Source: Brachyhypopomus gauderio
Taxonomy: Eukaryota > Chordata > Actinopteri > Gymnotiformes > Hypopomidae
Reading direction: 5' to 3'
NCBI RefSeq assembly: GCF_052324685.1
Contig: NC_135212.1
Location: forward strand, 4,455,079 to 4,519,078
Length of the DNA: 64,000 bases
A model generated the notes under the pieces. It was not told where the DNA came from. It did no database searches and worked only from the letters and a program-made list of their open reading frames with translations. A program made the position numbers and the translations under genes. Below are positions 12,255 through 23,996 of the stretch, one piece after another; positions within the stretch are counted from its first letter, which is position 1; each line of letters begins with the position of its first letter.

Positions 12255-13232
12255 TCGGGGTGGTTGGCAGGGGCCTCGGCCCCCGGAGGGCCGGTTGGTG
12301 GCTGGGGGTCGACCCCGGGGAGACTGCTCGTGCCGGCCACTTTCTGGGCGGGGGGGCCGGGGCTGCCGACCTGGGATGGCATGTGCTTGCCCTGGCGGGC
12401 GGTGGTTGGGGGGGCTTGGGTGGCGCTCCCTCTGGGCTCTGGGGTGTGGGGCCGGGGCGTGGGGGGGGGGCAGGTGCTGGCCCTCGGCGGGGTGGCTGGC
12501 CTCCCCTGTGGGGCCGGGTGGCGGGACCCGGGGCCTGGTGCCTGGGGCCCCCCGACCCCGAGCTGGGGCCCTGCCCGTGCGGGGGGACCTGCGCCGCTGC
12601 GGTTGCGCCGCTGGGGGGGTGGGTCGGTCGGCCTGGGTCGGGGGGTCGGGTCTGGGCCTTGGGGCTCCGAGGTGCCTGGGTGGTGGGAGTGGGGTGGTGG
12701 ATGATGGGGATGTCTGGGGTGGGCCGGGAGGTAGGGTTCCGGACTCCGACCAGCATGTCCTCAATACTGTCTTTGTCTGTCATCGTTTGTTCACTGTGCG
12801 ATTGGTATGGTTGTGGGTGCATACACAGGGGTGTGGTGTATATGGGACTAGCGTGTGTGGGTGTATATGTATGTGTAGATATATATGTATATATGTATGT
12901 ATGTGTATGTATATATTTATATATATGGATGGATGTATGTATGTATATGTGTATATATGTATATATTTATGGGTTAAATGTGTGTGAGTGCATACGTGTA
13001 TGAAAGAAATGTGTGTCTAGGTGTATGTGGATGTGCGGACCGGCTGCTCTCTGTGGTGGGGGTGGTGTGGACCCGGGCTTGGATGTGGTGGTGGGGGGGG
13101 TTGCCGCCCTGGTCTCCCCGGGTCGACCGCTCCCTGCCTTGAGCTGGGGGGGCAGTGAAGTTCGGTGCTCAATGAGCCAGCTAGCAAGCTGGCTCTCCTC
13201 TTCCAGAGGACCCTTTCCTCTGGACCTAAGCA

Positions 13233-13289
<57 letters not shown>

Positions 13290-14901
13290 CCTTGCTCATT
13301 TAGGATTCTGGGGACAGGCAGGTACCCAGAGGTTGATGAGGTGGGCCTGCTGCCATGGTTCACCCGTCTCCTCACCACTGTCTGTCCCTCAGTTTTTACT
13401 GCACTTTAGACATTGAGGGCCTTTGAGGGGACGGTGTGGACATGCACTCACGTTTGTCCTAGCACCTGTCCCCTCAATTTTAACTGCACCATAGTATCAC
13501 ACACTACGACACATGCATATACACCAACACCTACACACAACACTGGGGGTGGAGGGGTGGGAAGGCCTTCCTTCACCCACTTCCTGCTCCCTGCCGGGGC
13601 GGGGGGGGGGGGTTGCTGGCACGGGACTGGGCTGGTGGCTTCCTAGGACCACTGCAGGTCCTTGCTGGTCCAGCCATTTGCCCCTGCCGCAGAGGGTGTG
13701 CTAGTCTGGATAAGTGTGTGTCTCTGTCCTTGTTTTCTTCTTGTTTCTGAATGGGTGGATGAATGAGTGCGTGTTGGAGGGAGGGGACATATGGCCAGGT
13801 TTGGAGGTGTGAGGGTGAATTTGAGTGTATGTGTGTGTGTGTGTGGGGGTGGGTGTGTACATGGTGGGGGTGTATAGGGGCGAATGTAGGGTGGGTTTGG
13901 TTAGGTGGGTGAGGACAGCTGGTTCTGGGTCGGGGCTGGTCGTGCCCGGTTCACTCATGGACACTCCCCTGAGACTACTGCACCACTCCAGAGGGGGGGC
14001 GCCTTGGAGCTCCGGAGTCCGGCTTGGCCCCCCGGCGTAGGGGCGGTTGGCCCGCTCCCCTGGGCGGTGGTGGTATGGGGCGGCCGGGTGCTCCTCGGCG
14101 GGAGGTGGGCCCTGCCGGGTGGTGGGTGGCTTTCCGGGCGCGTGGCGCCGTGGTTTTGCCGCTGGCCCCTGGGGGGGGGGGGGGCATCCTGGGGGGGAGG
14201 CGCTCTGTTCCCTCTGGTTCCCCTGGACCTGCGCTCCTTAACTGGTGGGGCGCTGTCCGGGGTCTCTCTCTCCCGCCTGCGGGGGCGGGCGGGTGAGGGT
14301 TTCTGGGAAGTGCGGCTCTGGTACTCCACCGCTCTGTGGGGGGCCGTGGGCGGGTGGGATTCCCGGGTCTCTCTCCACCCGCCTCTGGCCTCTGGGGGAA
14401 TGCTGTCGCAGCTACCCACCCTTGCTGGTAAGTACATTCCATACATCTATCCTATGTTGCACTTCTAGGTTGCACATAAACACACACTCACACACACCCA
14501 TACATCGCACTCATCTGCACTATATGTATTTGGTTTACTTTCTGTACTTCTTTGCAGTGGTCATTTGAGCTGGTTGCGTGTTTTATTTTATTAATATTAT
14601 TATTATTATTATTATTTTATTATTATTAATTTTTTATTTTTTATTTTATTATTATTATTTTTTTTTTCTTCTTTTCTTTTTCTTTTCCTTTCTTCTCCTA
14701 CCTCTGTCTTTTCCCTTTTTATTATTTCTCTCCCCCTCTTTTCTTGGTCCACCTAACCCCAATAATTATCACTTTGCATATTGTTATCACTATATATTGT
14801 TATCACTACACTATATATTATACAGAATTGTTATAATTGCCATTTAAATCTGTACATAAAAACAAAGTTGTCCTCCAAAGATGGGGGGGGTGGAGGTGGG
14901 C

Positions 14902-14902
<1 letters not shown>
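12255..14902 (+). other. GC-rich, G-tract-rich 3' UTR of the L1
   Basis: 2.65 kb lies between the ORF2 stop and the poly(A). It has many runs of four or more G (for example 12,462-12,470 and 14,170-14,184), a TATG/TGTA microsatellite at about 12,866-12,975, a C-run followed by (CA)n at 13,236-13,288, and a T-rich tract at 14,577-14,750. Long open frames on both strands here are low-complexity Gly/Pro/Arg translations without family signatures. G-rich 3' UTR tracts are known in mammalian L1s. Confidence 0.75.
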
Positions 14903-14931
<29 letters not shown>

Positions 14932-14934
<3 letters not shown>

Positions 14935-16780
14935 CACAATGTTCTCTGCACGTTTCCTGGTTCTGGAGGTGAGTAGATCTGGCAGGGTGGGTAGTGTCAC
15001 TCCGATGGTCCTCTCTGCAGACCTGATGATGCGCTGCAGTCGGTGGGTGTCGTGTTTGGTAGCTGAGCTGCCCCACACTGTGATGGATGCAGTGAGGACA
15101 GACTCAATGGTGGCGGTGTAGAACTGCACCATCAGCTCCTGGGGCAGGTTGAACTTCCTCAGCTGACGCAGGAAGTACAGTCTCTGCTGAGCTTTCTTGA
15201 TGATGGTGCTGATGTTGTACTCCCATTTCAAGTCCATTTCAGGAGATTGTTGTAGGAGTCCACAGCCATCACAGTACTGTCCAGGATGGTGAGTGCTGGA
15301 AGAGTTGGGGGGCTTCTCCTGAAGTCCACTCTCATCTCCACTGTTTTTGCTGTGTTCAGCTCCAGGTTGTTGTATTTGCTCCAGAGGACCACATGCTCAA
15401 CAGCCCGTCTGTAAGCAGACTCATCGCTGTCCCGGATGAGACCAATGACCGTCAAATTGTCTGCAAACTTCAGGATTTGGACTGAGGGGTCAGTGGAGGT
15501 ACAGTGAGAAGAGCAGAGGGGAGAGAACACAACCTTGTGGAGCTCCTGTGCTGGTGGTGCTGGTTCCTGAGGTGATCTTTCCCAGCCTCACCTCTCTGCT
15601 AGTGAGGAAGCTGGTGATCCACTGGCAGGTGGAGGCTGGCACACTGAGTTGGGTCAGTTTGGTGTGTAGATGTCCGGGGATGATCGTGTTGAACGCAGAG
15701 CTGAAGTCCAAGAACAGAACTCTTGCGTATGTACATGGAGGGTCAAGGTGCTGGAGGATGTGGTGAAGACCCATGTTCACTGCATCGTCCACCGACCTGT
15801 TGGCTCGATAAGCGAAATGCAGGGGGTCTAGCTGGGGGTTGGTGATCTCCTTCAAGTGAGTGAGAACCAGCCTCTCGAAGGATTTCAGGACCACAGAGGT
15901 CAGTGCAACGGGTCTGTAGTCGTTCAGTCCTGTGATGGTGGGCTTTTTGGGGATGGGTATAATTGTGGATCGTTTGAAGCACGACGGTACGACACACAGC
16001 TCCAGTGATTTGTTGAAGATCTCTGTGAAGACAGGAGCCAGCTGGTCTGCACAGATCCTCAGACAGGAGGGTGACACTCCGTATGGGCCTTCCTCACTCT
16101 TTGTTTTTTGACGTCTCCTTCACAGATCTTCAGGGCAGGCTGGATGGGTGGCTGAGAGTCAGGGGGGTATGAATTGGTGCTGTCCGGTTGGGTGGAGCTG
16201 GGCTTTTCAAACCTGCAGTGGAAGCTGTTGAGGTCATCAGCCAGTTGACGACCCCCCATTGTCTGGTGGGGGATTCTTTTGTAGCCTGAGAGACTGTGCA
16301 GGCATCTCCAGACGGCTGATGGCTCGTTAGTGGACATCAGTCTGCTCAGCTTGGTGGAGTAGCTCTTCTTAGCAGCTCTGATCTCTCTGTTGAGTGTGTT
16401 CCTTGCCTTGTTGTAGAGCGCCCGGTCCCCGCTCTTAAATGCTTCCTCTTTAGACCGGCGCAGCTGCTTCGGTTTGGCGTTGAACCAGGGCTTGTCACTG
16501 TCATCTTATGTGAGTCCTGGTTGGAACACAGATGTCCTCACAGAAGCTGATGTAGGACGTCACTGTGTCAGTGTATTCGTCCAGGCTGCTTGTAGCGTCG
16601 TCAAACACACACCAGTCTGTTGACTCCATGCAGTCCTGAAGACTTTCTTTTGCCTCACTGGTCCACTTCTTTACAATACTAACCTCAGGATTGAGCATCT
16701 GTCTGTAGGTTGGGAGAAGATGGACCATAGAGTGGTCAGATAGGCCCAGAGCAGCTCGGGGAACAGAGCCATATGCCCCC
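14932..16780 (-). pseudogene. Rex1-like LINE reverse transcriptase (5' part)
   Basis: The minus strand begins in the connector after the endonuclease (GLSDHSMVHLLPTYRQML, about 16,740). It continues through DCADQL-like text, [17 protein letters not shown], motif [12 protein letters not shown], motif [13 protein letters not shown], and a motif C that reads KFADN where FADD is expected. The thumb region (KAQQRLYFLRQL) runs to 14,932. Frameshifts separate 16,337-16,059, 16,077-15,490, 15,530-15,228 and 15,237-14,932. The lost second Asp and the frameshifts make it inactive. Its 5' end abuts the direct repeat at 16,781. Confidence 0.85.
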
Positions 16781-17128
16781 TTTAAGAAGTTTAGCAGTAG
16801 TATTAGGGAAGGAACAATTTTTAATGTAATTATAAATACAGCAGAAATGTAAGTAACTGCAGTAAGTAAGTATGTAAGTAACTTAGATAAATTAAAATGC
16901 AATGCAGATGGACTGGGGCCATTTTGATTCCTGCCTTTTAGTATGTAAATTAGGATGCAGCTAACGATACCTGTTGTTCCTCTTCAGGCCATTAACAGAG
17001 GGTGTCACCTTGAGGCAGTGGGGAGGCCTTATTTAAGAGGCCACACAGAGAGTCCACTTCATAACCAGTGGATTGTCAGGACCAGGTCACTCTACTCCAC
17101 TGGACTTCTTGAGATTCTTCTGCTGCAG
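16781..17128 (+). repeat. Left ~0.35-kb direct repeat flanking the recombinase-SET gene
   Basis: It starts tttaagaagtttagcagtag and ends ttcttctgctgcag. It matches 21,215-21,578 with few substitutions and small indels. The copy holds a TATA-like box. The arrangement resembles terminal repeats or the remains of a tandem duplication of the gene's promoter. Confidence 0.85.
17029..17037 (+). promoter_or_regulatory. TATA-like box of the recombinase-SET gene
   Basis: TTATTTAAG lies in gaggccttatttaagagg, about 300 bases upstream of the predicted ATG at 17,340. The same motif at 21,459-21,467 is in the right-hand repeat. This is a motif call only. Confidence 0.4.
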
Positions 17129-17339
17129 ATTGCTTTGCTAGTTGACTTTGCCTGACCGGAAACAGGATTTTCTACAGGTTTTTTACATTGATTTTATTAC
17201 TGTTTCTGAACTTTTTTGGTTTGTTTGCTTTTGCAATTTGTCTACTTCCTTGTGCTACAGGTAACATCCAAGAGGGTCCACTCCACGTCCTACCACAGCT
17301 GTTTTGACTCTGTAGAGCTCTGCACCTGATTAAATTAGG

Positions 17340-20300
17340 ATGGCTTCTGATGCGTAAGTACAGTCTGCTTATTTATCTGTATCAAACTATATTGTTACCA
17401 TTAGTATTAGTTTTCTAATTTTCTTTCTCCCACATAGCCAAGCTTGCCATAGGACCTTCCTCCTGTGTACTTTGTGCAAGAAGACCCACTGGAGTCTTTC
17501 GGTGCACCTGAGGAGGAACTGCATGAAGAACGCCTCAGAGACAGACTTTGCGAGGGCAGTGGAGACGGCCAAGACAGAAGCAAACAACCTCCTGCGCAAC
17601 GGCCGTGTATGGGACTACGACCTCATAAAGAGGATCGTGTCCAGTCCCACTCCTGTTGACGGGTACTGTACAATAGTATTACATTTAATGGTCTTTGTTG
17701 TCAGCCTATTTGTACTTGTATGATTTATAATTGCCGTGTGTGTTTGTTGTAGACTGATTGAGGAGCTTCAGGTCAGGGGGAATGTCGTGCTGAACATCCC
17801 CCCCATCCCAGATCCCACCCCTGCCATCCCTGATCTTCCATCCGCCGCTGATCCCGTCGCCGGAGCGTCCGATACGGCCAGCAGCAGCAGCTCTGGGGAG
17901 CTCTACCAGTGGTGAGTGTTTCATGGTTTCACGTACTCTGCTTGCACTTCACATAGCAATGCCCATGTGTCGTAGGCAATATATTTAATTATGTTTTGGT
18001 TTGCTTTTCAGCCCTGCTGATGTTAATCAGGGGACATCGTTGAGGGAGCGGATGTCAGCGGCCGGCTTATATAAGAAGCACTCCAATGACCATCCTCTCC
18101 TCTGTGCATTTGCCACGTACCTGAGAAAGGAGTTGGGAAATGTAAACTCCAAACAGGAGGTAAGAACATTCTCAATACAAATGTATTACTGCATTTATAC
18201 GATTAATAAATCTTGATTCAATAAGACCACGGCACATTTCAGACTAAAGAGCCCACACTCTTTGCTTTGTTCCAGGTGGACAACGTAGCACGCTTCCTGT
18301 TTTTCATGGACCACAGGGAGCCCAACTTGTTTTTTGTAAGACAGCCAGAGAAGACACGGCAGTACTTGTCCGACCTCGCAGGAGCTGGTCTGACTAAGCA
18401 GACCGTGCAGAACTATGTCAAGAGCATCAAACGGTAAGCAGTGTGTTGTTCCTACTGGTAGTGTATGCTGCAGTGCAGGGCTTTTGTAATCACAGGGGCT
18501 GATTCTCATCCTGTTTCATTTCAGCTTCTTGAACTTCCACGTGGGATTCACTGACATAATGTTCAGTGACAAAGAGCTGCATGCAGACTGCAAGAACTTC
18601 CTGTTGTTTCTTGGGCACGTACAGGCCTCAACCCAGAAGCAAGTCAGTAAGGAGGTGACAAGGAAACGGTTAGCATCTTTATACCACACCCAATTTATAT
18701 TTACAGATCTTATGTCGTAGTAAGGATGGAAAGATGTAAGTGAATCGTACATAAAGTTAAAGTGCACTTTTTTTTTCTTCTTTCAACGGCTTTGAAATTC
18801 TCAGCGAGGGTTGCGTCCCTCTTGAGAAGTGCGTGGCAGTGTTGGAGGCAGCCAAGGCCGACTTCTTGAATGCAATGGAGATACTGATTGCGTCTGAGCC
18901 CAAGGAGCTGTCAACCAAACAGTCTCAGCTGATACTCTACTACCTGGAGGCACTACTGATTCTGCGCCACCTTCAGCGACCGGGTGTAGTCGAGCACATG
19001 ACTGTAAGTGTTAGCATTAAAAACACGGGCCTTTTGTTTTGTGGGTTTTTTTTAAATATATATATATTTGCCTCGTTACAGTTTTTAATTAGCCTCATGC
19101 TTAACTAAGAATCTTTCCCTCCTCTTGTAGGTTAAAGAATGGATGCTGCGGAGAGTCTCTGGGCAAGGTGGCCATGTTGTGGTGGGTGTTAAGGAGCACA
19201 AGAACGCTGCCACACAGGTTGCCACCTTTGCCCTCTCCCAGGAGGAGGAGATGGTAAGATGCTCAGCACTGGTTTAATTCTGGTAAAAATGTTAATTATG
19301 TGAATGTGTCCTTGCATTTGATATGAAATTAACTGCTTTCCTGTTTCCACAGTGGTTCGATGCCTATTTCACGGAGATGCGCCCGGTCTTCTTGAGGAAG
19401 AAGAGGAAGCACATGGATGGAGCTGATGAGGAGACATTTTTCATCTCCTCAACGGGGAATCCGATTCACAATGCATCGAATGACCTGGCACGGCTGCATG
19501 ATAAGTAAGTGAAACAAATAAACCTGTCTTCTTTCAAATACAGTTTTATTATTATTATTTTTTTTAGTATTCTTTTTTTAACACCATACATATATGTGTG
19601 TGTTGGATGTGGAATTAATGAGCACATTACCCCTATGTTGCAGATACAACATGGAGAAGGTCACCAGCCAGGTGGCGCGGCGGTCATTTGCATCGGCCAC
19701 AAAGCTCCTGTCAGACAGCGACAAATCCATGGTAGCAGACTACCTGACCCACAGCACGGCCACTGCAGAACGTCACAACCGCATGAAGGTGCCTGAGAAT
19801 GTGGTGTCAGCGAGTCTGGTCCTGCAGCAGCTTACCGGTGGTTCAGAGTGAGTGCTTGTTCAAGTCTCCACTATAGTATGGTCTCCAATTGTAGTGATTT
19901 TGCCTATACTCATCATCTATCTTGTTCCTTGTAGATCAGAGAACAGACGTGGCCGCCCTCAGCTGGATGACCAGGCGGCATACGATTTGCTCGTCCGGGC
20001 ACATCCGGTGACCGTCGATGGTGTGTCTCCGAAGCGGTCGGTGCGGACTGCGATGACGCAACTGCACGAGCGCTACTGTTATGACCGCTAGCGCTGTGAA
20101 CAGCTACAGATGCGCATCCAGCATGTGCTAGGTGAGTTATCTGAACCCCAACACCAGGGCCCAACACAACCCCAACCACGTCATGCATTTTATGCACACT
20201 ATTTGACTTATGCTTGAGCTGACCCATGTGTTTTTCTTTTCTTCACAGAACACTTTGGCCGGCGGCAGCCATCGGAGTCAAGTGTGCGCCGATGGCTGGG

Positions 20301-20865
20301 CAAGCAGGGGTGGAAGGTGAACGTCCCCGATGCCACACAGATTCTACAACAGTGGAAGCCCGCTGGCCAAGTTGACGCCGCCTTGGACTCCACCACAATA
20401 CAGAAGATGACCAGGACCCAAAAGTGGAAAGGCCTTGTCGTCCTGGAAACTCCCGGGAAAAGACGTGGAGTGTTCACGTCCAGGAGGTTCCGACAGGGAG
20501 AGGTGGTGTGTGACTACCATGGGACAGTGGTGTCACGTCAGGAGGGTCTGCGTATACACAAGTACACTGGAGAACTGGACAGTGGATACATGTTCTTCTT
20601 TACAGACAAGTCAGGTCAGGCAAAGTGCGTGGATGCACACGAGGAGACCTGTCCTTGCCATCCGGAGATGACCACCTTTGGACGCCTGATTAATCATTCG
20701 AGCAAGAAGGCGAACATTAGGCCAAGGCTTTACCATGTGGACGGCAACGATATTGTTCTCTTTTTGGCTCTCCGGGACATTGCAGTGAACGAGGAACTCT
20801 TATTTGACTATTGAGTCCAAAGAAAATCGTTTGCTGGAGAAGGCCTGGACTTGGTGTGGCTCTGA
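17340..20865 (+). pseudogene. Tyrosine-recombinase-like / SET-domain fusion gene (12 exons, disrupted)
   Basis: Exons: 17,340-17,353; 17,438-17,662; 17,753-17,912; 18,012-18,159; 18,276-18,433; 18,525-18,668; 18,805-19,003; 19,131-19,253; 19,353-19,504; 19,644-19,847; 19,935-20,131; 20,249-20,865. All junctions are GT-AG with matching phase. Exon 2 has a C2H2-like finger (CTLCKK then HLRRNC). Exons 4-6 resemble a core-binding domain (SLRERM to YVKSIKRF). Exons 7-10 resemble the catalytic domain of Crypton/DIRS-type tyrosine recombinases: Arg in LQRPGVVE, Arg in VARRSFAS, and His of LTHS. The residue nine after that His, normally the nucleophilic Tyr, is Asn (19,777-19,779). Exon 12 is a KMT5A-like SET domain (RGVFTSRRF, GRLINHS, EELLFDY). 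In-frame stops lie at 20,089-20,091 (TAG) and 20,812-20,814 (TGA, where the frame otherwise continues as GVQRKSF-like text to 20,865). It is a transposon-derived gene or a decayed mobile element. Confidence 0.82.
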
Positions 20866-21214
20866 CCCTCCTGAGGGGGAAAAAATGTAAATAATGTGAT
20901 GTTTGTTTTATGCTTTTATGTATGCGTAATTTTCTTGAACATTTAAAAAATTAAACTTATGTTTTATTCTTAGAATACCGTGTCTCCCCAAGGTGCACCT
21001 TGCCCCCGCCACACACAGTAGGATTATAGGCATGGGTGATCCACCCTGTACAAATGACCACTTTGTGCATTAAAATACCCAGGCCCAAGAGGCCTCTCAC
21101 CTCACATCATGCCCAGAGGTGTGCCCCTTAAGTTTAGTATTAGGGAAGGAACAATATTATTTAAAGATAAAGACTGACCTCCTGCTCTTTCATTATCTTC
21201 ATCATCACTGTATT
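20866..21214. other. 3' flank of the recombinase-SET gene
   Basis: It contains an ATTAAA polyadenylation-like motif near 20,948 and a short partial copy of the repeat start (ttagtattagggaagg) at about 21,133. No gene seen. Confidence 0.5.
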
Positions 21215-21578
21215 TTTAAGAAGTTTAGCAGTAGTATTAGGGAAGGAACAATTTTTAATGTAATTATAAATACAGCAGAAATGTAAGTAACTGAAGTAAG
21301 TATGTAAGTAACTTAGATAAATTAAAATGCAATGCAGATTGACTGGGGCCATTTTGATTCCTGCCTTTTAGTATGTAAATTAGGATGCAGCTAACGATAC
21401 CTATTGTTCCTCTTCAGGCCATTAACAGAGTGTGTCACCTTGAGGCAGTGGGGAGGCCTTATTTAAGAGGCCACACAGAGAGTCCACTTCATAACCAGTT
21501 TCTGGATTGTCAAGACCAGGTCACTCTACTCCACTGAGAACGGACTTCATCTGACTTCTTGAGATTCTTCTGCTGCAG
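21215..21578 (+). repeat. Right ~0.36-kb direct repeat flanking the recombinase-SET gene
   Basis: Same sequence and orientation as 16,781-17,128, including the TATA-like box at 21,459-21,467 and the final ttcttctgctgcag. It differs by small insertions such as the tttc before tggattgtcaaga. Downstream sequence differs from that after the left copy. Confidence 0.85.
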
Positions 21579-22110
21579 AACGATGCCGGAACGCAAACAG
21601 CGGCATGAGACAAGGGGTCACTGGGGGCAAAAATGTCACCGCATCACACACAAAACGCAACGCTTAGGCACACAAATGTCAAAATAACAAGCCAATTTGT
21701 ATATATAAATTACTTTTAAATTATTTACATGTGTTTTATAAGTGTTTTAAGTGCAGAAGTGCATTTTAAGTGCATGTTCAAGTACTATAGCCTAAATTCC
21801 AGCACTTTCAAATCTGAAACACAAAGCAACATTAAAATTCATCAGGTAAATGTTCCTTCCCCTGTTTTTGGGTGTTTCTTTATACTACCACATCATATCA
21901 TTTCAGACAACACTGCATAGAATGTGACGCGGCTAGTATAAACACCTCCACCCTTCGCGGAGGTTTGCGCGAGTTGTGCGGAGTCGCGCGCTACGGTCAC
22001 TCTCGAAAGTATAACTAGCTTTATAGGGGAGACGCTAAAAGGGAGAGCTCTTATGTGATTTAGGAAGCCTGAATGTGGATCTTGTGTTTAAAAAATCTCT
22101 TTTATAGAAT
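21579..22110. other. Intergenic spacer
   Basis: No gene, RNA or recognisable repeat seen. Confidence 0.5.
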
Positions 22111-23489
<1,379 letters not shown>

Positions 23490-23996
23490 TTTGTTCAATT
23501 AATTGGTTCAATGCAGACAGATTTCTTCATAACTTATAATTAGTAGGCTTGAAAGTTACTGGAGTGAGGCAGACAGTTCCCAGAACGCACCCTTCAAAAT
23601 TAAAGAGCTCCTGGATCCTGTTCCGGCAGGATCCGGCTCAAATTAAGCCCTGGCTATAGAATACAAAAGTAATTTTATGAATCATAGCTTTTTCATTTTT
23701 TAAGACTCCTCATTGAAAAGTCACATTACACATACCAAACAACAAAAAGACTATAGATCCTTGTTCCTTTTGCATGTGATAAATTACATTCTGCACAGTT
23801 ACCTCAGGATATGTCAACAGAAAATAATCATGTGTTAGTATTTCAAAGTGCAAAAAGAGCAGAGCTCCTAGGCATGTTAAACCTGATGTGATTCACTAAA
23901 ATCTGTGCTCCTTATTTAAAAGGACTTCTAAGTTTAAGGATTTAGCTTTCTGCTAATTCAAAATGTTAAAAACGTTTGACTTTCTTCCTCTCTCTT
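23490..23996. other. Intergenic spacer
   Basis: AT-rich, no gene or repeat recognised. It lies between the Tc1 element and the 3' end of the TOG-domain gene. Confidence 0.5.

Larger units (their letters stand above)
10836..14931 (+). mobile_element. L1-clade LINE, 5'-truncated, with poly(A) tail and 11-bp TSD
   Basis: The element starts inside ORF2, ends in a run of about 29 A (14,903-14,931) and is flanked by AGACACAATGT at 10,825-10,835 and 14,932-14,942. These are the marks of target-primed reverse transcription. Its body is the C-terminal part of ORF2 (to 12,254) and a long GC-rich 3' UTR. It sits inside a Rex1-like LINE whose reading frame joins perfectly when this insertion is removed. 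Confidence 0.92.

Noticed and set aside
12260-13003. Long open frames (up to 247 codons) on both strands in the GC-rich stretch
   Set aside because: They overlap each other on both strands, translate to Gly/Pro/Arg-rich text with no motif, and lie in the L1 3' UTR.
13905-14468. 187- and 163-codon open frames facing each other
   Set aside because: Same low-complexity GC-rich UTR. Stop codons are rare there because of base composition.
16781-21578. LTR retrotransposon
   Set aside because: The flanking repeats are LTR-like in placement, but no gag, protease, reverse transcriptase, primer-binding site or TG...CA ends were seen. The gene has introns.
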